DNA of 64,000 bases from Oscillospiraceae bacterium (GCA_017829075.1 JAGAJA010000061.1:120922-184921); one strand, 5' to 3'; positions 46,452 through 55,576 are shown, numbered from the stretch's first letter. Made by a program: numbers and translations. The notes: generated by a model from the letters alone, not told the origin.

Positions 46452-47396
46452 TTGAACATACTCCATCTAAAATATGCCGTAGAGGTAGCCAAGACGCGCT
46501 CCATAAGCAAGGCAGCGGAAAACCTTTATATGGGTCAGCCCAATCTGAGCCGCGCAATAAAGGAGCTTGAGGAGTCCCTCGGAATAACCATTTTCCGGCG
46601 CACCACCAAAGGTATTTCCATAACTCCGGACGGTGAGGAATTCCTCCAGTATGCCCGGCAGATAGTCCAGAAGGTGGACGAGGTGGAGCAGATATACCAC
46701 AACGGGCGGCAGAAAAAGCAGAGCTTTTCGGTGAGCGTTCCCCGCGCAAGCTACCTCAGCTTCGCAATGGCGGACTTCTCCAAAAGCATGAAGTCCGGCT
46801 CTCCAGCGGAATTCTACTACTGCGAAACCAACTCCATGAACACCATAAACAGCGTTGTCCGGGAGGATTTCAACCTCGGAATAGTCCGCTATCAGTCCTC
46901 CTATGAGAAGTATTTCAGCGACCTTTTCAAGGATAAAAAGCTCGCCAGCGAAACGATCGCCGAATTCACCTATATGATGATAATTTCCAAAAACCACCCC
47001 CTTGCAAACAAGGAGGAGGTAACTCTTGAGGATCTTGCCGAGTGCATTGAGGTCTGTCATGCCGACCCCTATGTTCCGTCAGTGCCGATGATAGACGTGC
47101 GCAAATCGGAGCTTACGGACTTCGTGGACAGGCGGATCTACGTCTATGAGCGCGGAACGCAGTTCATCATTCTCGGCACAGTTCCGGATACTTTCATGTG
47201 GGTGTCCCCTGTTCCTCAGCAGCTTCTGGACAGCTATAATTTAGCGCAGATAAAGGTAAAGGGCAGCGAGAAACCTTATAAAGACGTGCTTATCTACCGC
47301 AAGGATTACCGTCTGAGCGACTTTGACCGTGAATTCATTTCAGCAGTCCAGCGGGCTAAAAAGCAGTATTTCAGCCAAGCTGAGGATATTCTATGA
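46452..47396 (+). CDS. LysR family transcriptional regulator
   Basis: 314 residues. The N-terminal winged helix (1-60) reads YAVEVAKTRSISKAAENLYM and QPNLSRAIKELEESLGITIFRRTTKGI, and a PBP2-like effector domain follows (90-300). The start is TTG at 46452 with a GGGG-type site. The downstream position relative to ilvBN suggests, but does not prove, that it controls branched-chain amino acid synthesis or the adhE gene that follows. The effector is unknown. No terminator was seen at its end. Confidence 0.9.
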   Translation: MNILHLKYAVEVAKTRSISKAAENLYMGQPNLSRAIKELEESLGITIFRRTTKGISITPDGEEFLQYARQIVQKVDEVEQIYHNGRQKKQSFSVSVPRASYLSFAMADFSKSMKSGSPAEFYYCETNSMNTINSVVREDFNLGIVRYQSSYEKYFSDLFKDKKLASETIAEFTYMMIISKNHPLANKEEVTLEDLAECIEVCHADPYVPSVPMIDVRKSELTDFVDRRIYVYERGTQFIILGTVPDTFMWVSPVPQQLLDSYNLAQIKVKGSEKPYKDVLIYRKDYRLSDFDREFISAVQRAKKQYFSQAEDIL

Positions 47397-47479
47397 ACTC
47401 ATTCCGGAAGGCATTTATATAGATTGTAAGCTAATTTTGCATTATGCTTTTCACTGATAGGCTTATATCAATATTACAT

Positions 47480-47508
47480 TTTACAGGCGCAAAAGAATGT
47501 GTTAAAAT
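47480..47508 (+). promoter_or_regulatory. SigA promoter for adhE
   Basis: TTTACA (47480-47485), a 17-base spacer and TAAAAT (47503-47508). The -10 is covered by the Rex-type operator. The leader is about 225 bases long. Confidence 0.65.
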
Positions 47509-47515
47509 ATTAACA
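47500..47515 (+). promoter_or_regulatory. Rex operator over the adhE promoter
   Basis: TGTTAA-AATA-TTAACA is a perfect palindrome matching the core of the clostridial Rex box TTGTTAANNNNTTAACAA; only the outermost base on each side differs. It overlaps the adhE -10. Rex releases DNA at high NADH/NAD+, which would switch on this NADH-consuming enzyme. Confidence 0.8.
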
Positions 47516-47725
47516 GGCGCGGATAAGGGATAACTATGAGCAGTATGCCCAAATACAAAAGCGCCATAGAAATATTTAGTCAATAACGGTCGGCAAAAGC
47601 TGACCAGTGCCGATATTCTGATGAAAGGCAGAACTTCTTGACTGCACCGCGGCGATATGCCGTCAATGCCGCCGGAACGAAATGCTCAGGATTTCAGAGG
47701 AATTGAAGCGGGTATAAGAAATTTA
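47516..47725 (+). ncRNA. Structured adhE leader of unknown class
   Basis: The leader starts with GGCGC (47516-47520), which can pair with GCGCC about 40 bases later. A GGTCGGC-AAAA-GCTGACC hairpin follows, and then a GC-rich segment with several possible pairings around GCGGCGATATGCCG. I recognise no riboswitch family. It might be an RNA-level control of adhE or simply a stabilising leader. Confidence 0.35.
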
Positions 47726-47739
47726 AGGAGAAGATGACT

Positions 47740-50361
47740 ATGAATTACGAAATCGTTGACAGCGTAGAAAAGTTCGAAGCTCTCCTCGCTCGTGTAAGAG
47801 AAGCGCAGGCTAAGTTCGCTACCTACACACAGGAGCAGGTTGACAAGATCTTCCTGGCTGCCGCTTCTGCTGCAAACAAGCAGAGAATTCCGCTTGCTAA
47901 GATGGCAGTTGAAGAAACCGGCATGGGCGTTGCAGAGGATAAGGTTATCAAGAACAACTATGCTGCCGAGCATATCTACAACGCATATAAGAATGTAAAG
48001 ACCTGCGGCGTTATCGAGCGCGATGAAGCTTATGGCATAACTAAGGTCGCAGAGCCTATCGGCGTTGTTGGTGCGGTTATTCCTACCACTAACCCGACTT
48101 CCACAGCTATCTTCAAGAGCCTGATCTGCTTAAAGACCAGAAACGGTATCATCATCAGCCCCCACCCCCGTGCAAAGAACAGCACCATTGCCGCTGCTAA
48201 GATCGTATACGAGGCAGCAGTTGCAGCAGGCGCACCTGAGGGCATTATCGGCTGGATTGATGTTCCTTCTCTGGATCTCACCAACCTGCTCATGAGAGAG
48301 TCTGACATTATCCTCGCTACCGGCGGCCCCGGCATGGTTAAGGCTGCTTACTCCAGCGGTAAGCCTGCCCTCGGCGTTGGCGCAGGTAACACTCCTGCGA
48401 TCATTGACGAGTCTGCTGACATTCTCAAGGCAGTAAGCTCTATTATCCACTCCAAGACCTTCGATAACGGTATGATCTGCGCTTCTGAGCAGTCTGTCAT
48501 CGTTCACGAAAAGATCTACAACAAGGTAAAGAAAGAGTTCGCAGAGCGCGGCTGCTACTTCCTCAAGGGCGACGAGATCGACAAGGTTCGCAAGACTATC
48601 ATCATCAACGGCGCGCTGAACGCAAAGATCGTTGGTCAGTCTGCATTCAAGATCGCAGAGCTGTCCGGCGTAAAGGTTCCTGAGTCCGCTAAGATCCTTA
48701 TCGGCGAGGTAGAGAGCGTTGATATCTCTGAGGAATTCGCTCATGAGAAGCTCTCCCCTGTTCTCGCTATGTACAAGGCTAAGAACTTTGAAGACGCTCT
48801 TGCAAAGGCTGAGCACCTTATCGCTGACGGCGGCTACGGTCACACATCTTCTCTGTACATCAACGAGGTAACAGAGCGCGAGAAGATCAACGAGTTTGCT
48901 GAGAGAATGAAGACCTGCCGTATGCTCATCAATACTCCTTCTTCTCACGGCGGTATCGGCGACCTCTATAACTTCAAGCTTGCTCCCTCTCTCACACTGG
49001 GCTGCGGCTCATGGGGCGGTAACTCCGTTTCCGAAAACGTAGGTGTTAAGCACCTGCTCAATATCAAGACACTTGCTGAGAGGAGAGAGAATATGCTCTG
49101 GTTCCGTGCGCCTGAAAAGGTATATATCAAGAAGGGCTGTCTGCCTGTTGCTCTCCAGGAGCTTAAGACCGTAATGAACAAGAAGAGAGTGTTCATCGTA
49201 ACTGACTCCTTCCTGTACAAGAGCGGCTTCACAAAGGTTATTACCGATAAGCTGGACGAAATGGGCATTGTTCACACCACATTCTCTGATGTTGCTCCTG
49301 ATCCTTCCCTGCTCTCCGCTCAGAAGGGCGCAGAGGCTATGCGCAACTTTGAACCTGACTGCATTATCGCTGTCGGTGGCGGTTCCGCAATGGACGCTGG
49401 TAAGATCATGTGGGTTCTCTACGAGCACCCTGAGGCTGACTTCATGGATATGGCAATGCGCTTCATTGATATCCGCAAGAGAGTTTACACCTTCCCGCAC
49501 ATGGGCGACAAGGCGTACTTCATCGCAGTTCCTACCTCCGCTGGTACAGGTTCTGAGGTTACTCCTTTCGCAGTTATCACCGACCAGAACACCGGCGTAA
49601 AGTACCCGCTGGCTGACTATGAGCTGATGCCTAAGATGGCGATTGTTGACGCTGACATGATGATGTCCGGCCCGAAGGGTCTGACCTCTGCTTCCGGTAT
49701 CGACGCAGTTACACATGACCTTGAGGCTTACGCTTCTGTTATGGCAACTCCTTACACAGACGGTCTTGCACTCAAGTCTCTTCAGCTCATCTTCGACAAC
49801 CTGCCTGCTGCATACGACAGCGCTGCTCCTGACAAGCCCAACAATCCTGTTGCCCGCGAGAACATGGCAAATGCAGCTACAATGGCTGGTATGGCTTTCG
49901 CAAACGCATTCCTCGGCGTATGCCACTCTATGGCTCACAAGCTGGGCGCGTTCCACCACCTGCCCCACGGTATTGCAAACGCTCTGCTTATCGACGAGGT
50001 TATCCGCTTCAACTGCGCAGAAGCTCCTACAAAGATGGGTACCTTCTCTCAGTATGATCACCCCAAGACACTCCGCCGTTATGCAGAGGTTGCTGAATAC
50101 CTCGGAATCACCGGCAAGACCGATGAGGACAAGGTTGAGGGTCTGATTGCTAAGATCGACGCTCTCAAGGAGAGAATCGGCATCAAGAAGACAATCAAGG
50201 ACTACGGAATTGACGAGAAGGACTTCCTCGACAGACTGGACGAAATGGTTGAGCAGGCATTCGATGACCAGTGCACCGGCGCTAATCCGAGATATCCGCT
50301 GTTCAAGGAGATCAAGCAGATGTATCTCAACGCTTACTACGGCACAAACGTTAAGGTTTAA
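47740..50361 (+). CDS. adhE: Bifunctional acetaldehyde-CoA/alcohol dehydrogenase
   Basis: AdhE reduces acetyl-CoA to acetaldehyde and then to ethanol, using two NADH. The N-terminal half is a CoA-acylating aldehyde dehydrogenase (catalytic Cys in NGMICASEQS near residue 247). The C-terminal half, from about 450, is an iron-dependent alcohol dehydrogenase (VGGGSAMDAGKIMW, then GTGSEVTPFAVI, and metal-ligand His in CHSMAHKLGAFHHLPHG). The 873 residues are normal, and the family forms spirosomes. The ATG at 47740 lies 9 bases after GGAG; an ATG at 47734 is only 3 bases from it. Codon use is strongly biased, as in highly expressed genes. Controlled by a Rex site. Confidence 0.97.
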   Translation: MNYEIVDSVEKFEALLARVREAQAKFATYTQEQVDKIFLAAASAANKQRIPLAKMAVEETGMGVAEDKVIKNNYAAEHIYNAYKNVKTCGVIERDEAYGITKVAEPIGVVGAVIPTTNPTSTAIFKSLICLKTRNGIIISPHPRAKNSTIAAAKIVYEAAVAAGAPEGIIGWIDVPSLDLTNLLMRESDIILATGGPGMVKAAYSSGKPALGVGAGNTPAIIDESADILKAVSSIIHSKTFDNGMICASEQSVIVHEKIYNKVKKEFAERGCYFLKGDEIDKVRKTIIINGALNAKIVGQSAFKIAELSGVKVPESAKILIGEVESVDISEEFAHEKLSPVLAMYKAKNFEDALAKAEHLIADGGYGHTSSLYINEVTEREKINEFAERMKTCRMLINTPSSHGGIGDLYNFKLAPSLTLGCGSWGGNSVSENVGVKHLLNIKTLAERRENMLWFRAPEKVYIKKGCLPVALQELKTVMNKKRVFIVTDSFLYKSGFTKVITDKLDEMGIVHTTFSDVAPDPSLLSAQKGAEAMRNFEPDCIIAVGGGSAMDAGKIMWVLYEHPEADFMDMAMRFIDIRKRVYTFPHMGDKAYFIAVPTSAGTGSEVTPFAVITDQNTGVKYPLADYELMPKMAIVDADMMMSGPKGLTSASGIDAVTHDLEAYASVMATPYTDGLALKSLQLIFDNLPAAYDSAAPDKPNNPVARENMANAATMAGMAFANAFLGVCHSMAHKLGAFHHLPHGIANALLIDEVIRFNCAEAPTKMGTFSQYDHPKTLRRYAEVAEYLGITGKTDEDKVEGLIAKIDALKERIGIKKTIKDYGIDEKDFLDRLDEMVEQAFDDQCTGANPRYPLFKEIKQMYLNAYYGTNVKV

Positions 50362-50393
50362 TCCTTGACCGCGATCCCGAACTGATCAACGCA

Positions 50394-50425
50394 GCCGGGC
50401 ATGGAGCATACAGCCCGTGCCCGGC
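50394..50425 (+). terminator. Terminator after adhE
   Basis: GCCGGGCA (50394-50401) pairs with TGCCCGGC (50418-50425), followed by ATTGTGTTTT. The next gene starts 36 bases later with its own AGGAGG, so partial read-through is possible. Confidence 0.75.
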
Positions 50426-50460
50426 ATTGTGTTTTAATAAACTAACAGGAGGATAAAGCT

Positions 50461-51207
50461 ATGTCCAAAACCATTTTAGCCGAAAGACCCGGCAAGGTTA
50501 TCTACCGCGAGGGCGATACTCTCGTCAAGGAATTTGCCGAGAGTTATGCTAAGCCTGATGTACTGAACGAGGCTCTCAATCAGTCGAGAGTTGAGAATAT
50601 CGGCATCAACGTTCCTAAGGTTCTTGAAGTAAAGACCATTAACGGCAAGTGGGCGATCGTTTCTGAGTTCATCGAGGGCAAGACCCTTGCACAGCTCATG
50701 GAGGAAAATCCCGCAAAGAAGGACGAGTACATGGAGATGTTCGTTGACCTTCAGATGCAGATCCACGCTGCAAAGTGCCCGATGCTCAACAAGCTCAAGG
50801 ATAAGATGAACCGCAAGATCAGCGAAACTGACCTCGACGCGACCACCCGTTATGAGCTTCACACCCGTCTGGAGTCTATGCCGAAGCACAACAAGGTTTG
50901 CCACGGCGACTTCAACCCCTCCAACATTATCGTTAAGGACGACGGAACAGCTTACATAATCGACTGGGCGCACGTTACACAGGGCAACGCTTCCGCTGAC
51001 GTAGCAAGAACATATCTTCTCTTCTACCTCAACAACGACAAGGAGGGCGCTGAAAAGTATCTCGAACTGTTCAGCAAGAAGAGCGATACTGCAAAACAGT
51101 ACATTCAGAAGTGGCTTCCTATCGTTGCAGCTTCCCAGTCCGTAAAGGGCAAGGAGAAGGAGCGCGAGTTCCTGCTCTCTTGGGTAAATGTTGTAGATTA
51201 CGAGTAA
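50461..51207 (+). CDS. Aminoglycoside phosphotransferase/choline kinase-fold protein
   Basis: 248-residue kinase-like protein. An N-lobe Lys (TLVKEFAES) and VSEFIEGKTL hinge are followed by the catalytic loop VCHGDFNPSNIIV near residue 145 and the metal-binding AYIIDWAHVTQG near 165. The fold covers aminoglycoside phosphotransferases, choline/fructosamine kinases and related enzymes; the substrate cannot be deduced, and resistance is not implied. Codon choice is as biased as that of adhE, suggesting high expression and possibly shared transcription. AGGAGG precedes the ATG. Confidence 0.8.
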   Translation: MSKTILAERPGKVIYREGDTLVKEFAESYAKPDVLNEALNQSRVENIGINVPKVLEVKTINGKWAIVSEFIEGKTLAQLMEENPAKKDEYMEMFVDLQMQIHAAKCPMLNKLKDKMNRKISETDLDATTRYELHTRLESMPKHNKVCHGDFNPSNIIVKDDGTAYIIDWAHVTQGNASADVARTYLLFYLNNDKEGAEKYLELFSKKSDTAKQYIQKWLPIVAASQSVKGKEKEREFLLSWVNVVDYE

Positions 51208-51229
51208 TTTTCAAAATTGCAAAAAAATG

Positions 51230-51254
51230 CTGCGGCGGGTATTCCCTGCCGCAG
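51230..51254 (+). terminator. Terminator after the phosphotransferase-fold gene
   Basis: CTGCGGC (51230-51236) pairs with GCCGCAG (51248-51254), extended by GGG/CCC with one bulged T, then TTTCTC. Confidence 0.7.
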
Positions 51255-51267
51255 TTTCTCACAAAAA

Positions 51268-51298
51268 ACGCGGCTCAGGAGATTATCCTGAACCGCGT
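51268..51298 (-). terminator. Terminator after the H1-like gene
   Basis: On the minus strand ACGCGG..TCAGGA pairs with TCCTGA..CCGCGT and is followed by a TTTTTT run. It serves the gene on that strand, back to back with the preceding plus-strand terminator. Confidence 0.85.
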
Positions 51299-51315
51299 TA
51301 TTGTATTTTCAGAAA

Positions 51316-51939
51316 TTACTTGAACAGCTTAGCAAACATCATTGCAAACTGAACGTTGCCGAATACATAAAGGCTACCGTTTTCAACTGCTTCCTGAACT
51401 GTGGTCTTGCCGTCAGCGATAGCCAGAGCAACATCGACAGGAACAGCAGCTTCGAGATCCTTTTCAATATAGTCGTAAGGAGCAACATTTACTGTTCCGT
51501 CCTTGATCTCGATGTACATATGAGCCTCGAAAGCGCCGTACAGCTTGATGTCAACAGCCGCCTTGCCTTCAGCAGCGACTGTCTTTGCTGCGGTCTTGTC
51601 AATTCTCTTGGAGATCTTTGCAACAACGTCGTCAACAGTCACAGTCTTAGGCTTTCTGGGAGCTCTCTTTTTGGGAGCAGCGGCAGCAGGCGCTTCAGCC
51701 TTCTTTGCCGGAGCTTTCTTTGCAGCAGCAGGCTTCTCTGCCTTCTTGGGAGCTGCTTTCTTTGCAGCGGGCTTCTTCTCTGCGGGCTTGGGAGCTGCTG
51801 CCTTAACCTCTGCCGGCTTTACTTCTGCAACGGGCTTTGCAACCGCAGTCGCAGCTTTTTCTGTGGTCTTGACTGCGTCTGCTGTCTGTACAGTCTTGGT
51901 CTTGGGTGTAGCGTTTGCGTTCTTCTTAGGTCTAGCCAT
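51316..51939 (-). CDS. Histone H1-like Lys/Ala/Pro-rich protein with C-terminal SCP2-like domain
   Basis: 207 residues in two parts. Residues 1-115 are a low-complexity basic tail made of repeated KKAEKPAAAKKAP-like units, as in bacterial H1-like DNA-binding proteins. Residues 115-207 resemble an SCP2/sterol-carrier fold: AAVDIKLYGAFEAHMYIEI, then a DGKTTVQEAVENGSLYVFG segment matching the family pattern of a Gly-Lys turn, Ala helix and G-L-x-x-x-G turn, then a hydrophobic end. The tail should bind DNA or other polyanions, while the domain suggests a small hydrophobic ligand. ATG at 51939 has AAAGGA 10 bases upstream; a TTG at 51945 is too close to that site. Biased codons suggest high expression. 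Confidence 0.72.
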   Translation of the reverse strand: MARPKKNANATPKTKTVQTADAVKTTEKAATAVAKPVAEVKPAEVKAAAPKPAEKKPAAKKAAPKKAEKPAAAKKAPAKKAEAPAAAAPKKRAPRKPKTVTVDDVVAKISKRIDKTAAKTVAAEGKAAVDIKLYGAFEAHMYIEIKDGTVNVAPYDYIEKDLEAAVPVDVALAIADGKTTVQEAVENGSLYVFGNVQFAMMFAKLFK

Positions 51940-52090
51940 AATCAAAAATTCCTTTCAAAAATCCTATGGTACGGCAAAACACAGCATACCACTTTATATG
52001 TATATAATAACATATTTAATTCAATTTTGCAACAGTTTTTTTAAAAAAATCAGAAAAAAATAGACAAAATATAGCGCTTTATCGAAAAAA

Positions 52091-52125
52091 TCCCTCTGTA
52101 TGTTACTAAAGGACGTACAGAGGGA
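52091..52125 (-). terminator. Terminator after carB
   Basis: TCCCTCTGTA pairs with TACAGAGGGA (10 bases), followed on the minus strand by TTTTTT. Confidence 0.9.
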
Positions 52126-52131
52126 CAAATT

Positions 52132-55100
52132 TTATTCGATATCTGCGTGATGCTCCTGAAGTGACTTCACGCCAAAGTGGGTATTTTCCTTGATTGCGCG
52201 GATACCCTCAGCGCTTGCCTTTGCAGCCGCCATTGTCGTGATATAAGGCACTCTGTGCTTGATAGCTGCCTTTCTGATATAGCTGTCGTCATTGACGCTG
52301 GTCTTTCCGGCAGGAGTGTTGATAATAAGCTGGATAGCGCCGTTTGCGATCTGGTCAGCGATGTTGGGTCTGCCCTCATACAGCTTGAAGATACGCTCAA
52401 CGGGGATTCCCGCTTCCTTGATCATCTCATAGCTCTTTCCGGTGGCGATAATCTTGAAGCCAAGACTGTTGAACGCCTTTGCCACATCAAGCAACTCCGG
52501 CTTATCGCGGTCGCAAACACTCAGTAGAACAGTTCCCTCGGAGGGAAGCTTTGTGCGGGTCGCCTCCTGAGCCTTATAATAAGCCTCGCCAAAGGAGGGT
52601 GAAATTCCGAGCACTTCTCCGGTGGAGCGCATCTCCGGGCCGAGAATCGGGTCAACCTCCGGGAACATATTGAACGGGAACACCGCTTCCTTTACACCGT
52701 AGTGGTGGATCTTTCTGTCACGAAGCTCCGGAACGGGGCTGGGCTTGCCGGTGATAGAGGAGGTGATGATCTGGGTTGCGATCTGCACCATGTTTATGCT
52801 GCAAACCTTTGAAACCAGCGGAACGGTTCTTGACGCACGGGGATTTGCTTCAAGGACATAGACAGTATCGCCCTCGATAGCGTACTGCATATTCATCAGA
52901 CCGCATACATTCATCTCTACCGCGATCTTTCTGGTGTACTCCTTGATCGTTTCAACCTGCTTTTCGGTGAGGTTCTTGGACGGAAGAATACAAGCCGAGT
53001 CGCCGGAATGAACTCCCGCAAGCTCTATATGCTCCATAACTGCGGGAACAAAGCAGTTTGTTCCGTCGGAGATAGCGTCTGCCTCGCACTCGGTCGCGTG
53101 ATTGAGGAAACGGTCGATAAGGATAGGTCTGTCGGGAGTAACACCTACCGCAGCCGCCATATAAACTCTCATCATCTCGTCGTCGTGGACGATCTCCATT
53201 CCTCTGCCGCCGAGAACGTAGGACGGACGAACCATTACCGGATAGCCAATTCTGTTTGCTATCTCAAGCGCCTCGTCAACATTGACCGCCATTCCGGATT
53301 CCGGCATGGGAATGCCGAGCTTCTCCATCATTGCACGGAAATGATCTCTGTCCTCTGCGAGGTCGATGGTTTCAGGGCTTGTGCCGAGAATGTTCACGCC
53401 GTACTTCTTGAGGTCGCCGGCAAGATTGAGCGGGGTCTGACCGCCGAACTGAGCAATAACTCCGACTGGCTTTTCCTTTTCGTGAATGCTGAGTACGTCC
53501 TCAAGGGTAAGCGGCTCGAAATATAGCTTATCCGAGGTGTCATAGTCGGTGGAAACAGTTTCGGGGTTGCAGTTTACGATAATGGACTCAAAGCCAAGCT
53601 TTTTCAGAGCAAGAGCCGCGTGAACGCAGCAATAGTCGAACTCGATGCCCTGCCCTATTCTGTTGGGGCCGCCGCCGAGGATCATTATCTTCGGCTTGTC
53701 GCTAACAGGGCTTTCGTCCTTTTCAAGATGATAGGTGGAGTAGTAATATGCCGCATTCTCCGTGCCGCTTACATGGATACCCTCCCATGCTTCGCGAATG
53801 CCATAGGAAAGCCGCGCGTTGCGGACTTCCTCCTCGCTGACGCTGAGAAGCTGGCTCAGATATCTGTCGCTGAAACCGTCAAGCTTCGCCTGATACAGCA
53901 CGTCCTTTGAAGGAACGCTGCCTTTCATCTCAAGCAGCTTGTTTTCCTCGTCCACAAGCTCTTTCATCTGCTGTAAGAACCAGTGCTTTACCTTGGTAAG
54001 CTCGTATATATCGTCAATAGTCGCGCCCTTGCGCAGCGCTTCGTAAATTATGAACTGGCGCTCGCTTGTGGGGAAACGCAGCTTTGCCAGCAGCTCGTCC
54101 TTTGTCAGCTTATTGAAGTCCTTTGCAAAACCAAGACCGTATCTTCCGGTTTCAAGGCTGCGGATAGCCTTCTGGAACGCTTCCTTGTAGGTCTTGCCGA
54201 TGCTCATTACCTCGCCGACAGCCTTCATCTGGGTGCCGAGCTTATCCTCAGCGCCCTTGAACTTCTCAAATGCCCAGCGCGCGAACTTGATTACTACATA
54301 ATCGCCTCCGGGAACGTACTTGTCCAGCGTGCCATATTTGCCGCAGGGGATCTCGTCCAGAGTAAGTCCGCAGGCAAGCATTGCAGAAACCAGCGCGATC
54401 GGGAAACCGGTAGCCTTTGAAGCCAGCGCTGAGGAACGCGAGGTTCTGGGATTGATTTCAATAACGACAATTCTGCCGGAAACCGGATCGTGGGCAAACT
54501 GGCAGTTGCAGCCGCCGATAACCTCTATTGCCTTTACTATCTTGTAGGAGTATTCCTGAAGCTTCTTCTGAACGTCCTCGCTTATTGTGAGCATAGGCGC
54601 GGAGCAGAAAGAGTCGCCGGTGTGAACTCCGATCGGGTCGATATTCTCGATAAAGCAGACGGTAATTACGTTGTCGTTCGCGTCACGGACTACCTCAAGC
54701 TCAAGTTCCTCCCAGCCGCTTATGCACTCCTCGACCAGCACCTGACCGACAAGGCTCGCCTGAAGTCCTCTTGCGCAGACGATCTTGAGCTCGTCCACGT
54801 TGTAAACCATGCCGCCGCCTGCGCCGCCCATTGTATAAGCCGGGCGCAGCACCACAGGATAGTGCAGCTTCTCTGCGATCTTCACAGCTTCATCAACGGA
54901 ATAAGCAACCTCGCTTCTCGGCATCTCAATGCCAAGCTTCTCCATGGTGTGCTTGAATTCAATTCTGTCCTCGCCGCGCTCGATAGCGTCCACCTGAACG
55001 CCGATGACCTGCACATTGTATTTCTCCAGAACTCCTGCCTCAGAAAGCTCAGAGCAAAGATTCAGACCGGACTGACCGCCGAGGTTCGGCAGCAGCGCGT

Positions 55101-55350
55101 CAGGACGCTCCTTTTCGATGATCTGGGTGAGTCTGTCAACGTTCAGCGGTTCAATGTAGGTAATGTCCGCAACGTCCGGGTCGGTCATGATGGTCGCCGG
55201 ATTGGAATTCACCAGCACGATCTGATAGCCCAGCTTTTTCAGCGCCTTGCACGCCTGTGTTCCGGAATAGTCGAACTCGCACGCCTGTCCAATGATTATC
55301 GGACCGGAACCGATAATCAGGATCTTGTTGATATCCTGTTTTTTTGGCAT
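52132..55350 (-). CDS. carB: Carbamoyl phosphate synthase large subunit
   Basis: Makes carbamoyl phosphate from bicarbonate, ammonia (delivered by CarA) and two ATP, for arginine and pyrimidines. The 1072 residues show the expected internal duplication: two ATP-grasp halves, each opening with a GSGPIIIGQACEFDYSGTQ-type motif (residue 14; counterpart GGGPNRIGQGIEFDYC near 560), and a C-terminal MGS-like allosteric domain (about 940-1072). The glutaminase subunit carA is normally adjacent but is not beside it or elsewhere in the window. It is transcribed alone from a SigA promoter. Confidence 0.97.
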   Translation of the reverse strand: MPKKQDINKILIIGSGPIIIGQACEFDYSGTQACKALKKLGYQIVLVNSNPATIMTDPDVADITYIEPLNVDRLTQIIEKERPDALLPNLGGQSGLNLCSELSEAGVLEKYNVQVIGVQVDAIERGEDRIEFKHTMEKLGIEMPRSEVAYSVDEAVKIAEKLHYPVVLRPAYTMGGAGGGMVYNVDELKIVCARGLQASLVGQVLVEECISGWEELELEVVRDANDNVITVCFIENIDPIGVHTGDSFCSAPMLTISEDVQKKLQEYSYKIVKAIEVIGGCNCQFAHDPVSGRIVVIEINPRTSRSSALASKATGFPIALVSAMLACGLTLDEIPCGKYGTLDKYVPGGDYVVIKFARWAFEKFKGAEDKLGTQMKAVGEVMSIGKTYKEAFQKAIRSLETGRYGLGFAKDFNKLTKDELLAKLRFPTSERQFIIYEALRKGATIDDIYELTKVKHWFLQQMKELVDEENKLLEMKGSVPSKDVLYQAKLDGFSDRYLSQLLSVSEEEVRNARLSYGIREAWEGIHVSGTENAAYYYSTYHLEKDESPVSDKPKIMILGGGPNRIGQGIEFDYCCVHAALALKKLGFESIIVNCNPETVSTDYDTSDKLYFEPLTLEDVLSIHEKEKPVGVIAQFGGQTPLNLAGDLKKYGVNILGTSPETIDLAEDRDHFRAMMEKLGIPMPESGMAVNVDEALEIANRIGYPVMVRPSYVLGGRGMEIVHDDEMMRVYMAAAVGVTPDRPILIDRFLNHATECEADAISDGTNCFVPAVMEHIELAGVHSGDSACILPSKNLTEKQVETIKEYTRKIAVEMNVCGLMNMQYAIEGDTVYVLEANPRASRTVPLVSKVCSINMVQIATQIITSSITGKPSPVPELRDRKIHHYGVKEAVFPFNMFPEVDPILGPEMRSTGEVLGISPSFGEAYYKAQEATRTKLPSEGTVLLSVCDRDKPELLDVAKAFNSLGFKIIATGKSYEMIKEAGIPVERIFKLYEGRPNIADQIANGAIQLIINTPAGKTSVNDDSYIRKAAIKHRVPYITTMAAAKASAEGIRAIKENTHFGVKSLQEHHADIE

Positions 55351-55408
55351 ATTTTTACTCCCTTACCTTTATTTATATATCTGCTTTTACACAGACGTTA
55401 TCTTATAT

Positions 55409-55437
55409 ATAATAGCATATTTTTTCACATAATTCAA
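55409..55437 (-). promoter_or_regulatory. SigA promoter for carB
   Basis: On the minus strand TTGAAT (55432-55437), a 17-base spacer and TATTAT (55409-55414). The short leader leaves no space for a PyrR attenuator. Confidence 0.55.
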
Positions 55438-55508
55438 TATATTTTTTCTACTTTTTGCATTATCTTGCATATGAATAGTATTCAAAACAACAAAATCAAT
55501 ATGAATGG

Positions 55509-55537
55509 TTGATTTTTTTCGGTCAAGGTGCTATAAT
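55509..55537 (+). promoter_or_regulatory. SigA promoter for the CBM2-GH5 gene
   Basis: TTGATT (55509-55514), a 17-base spacer and TATAAT (55532-55537). A small palindrome AGTATACT follows just downstream of the expected start and could be an operator. Confidence 0.65.
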
Positions 55538-55576
55538 TAATACAGTATACTATATCTTTCCAGAGAGGAATATGAC

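Noticed and set aside
49009..50061. 350-codon minus-strand open frame inside adhE
   Set aside because: The biased codon use of adhE leaves the antisense frame open. The translation is Cys/Val/Arg-rich without domain pattern, and there is no ribosome site.
50461..51207. Antibiotic-resistance aminoglycoside kinase
   Set aside because: Only the general kinase fold is supported. Codon use is native and highly biased, and there is no mobile context.
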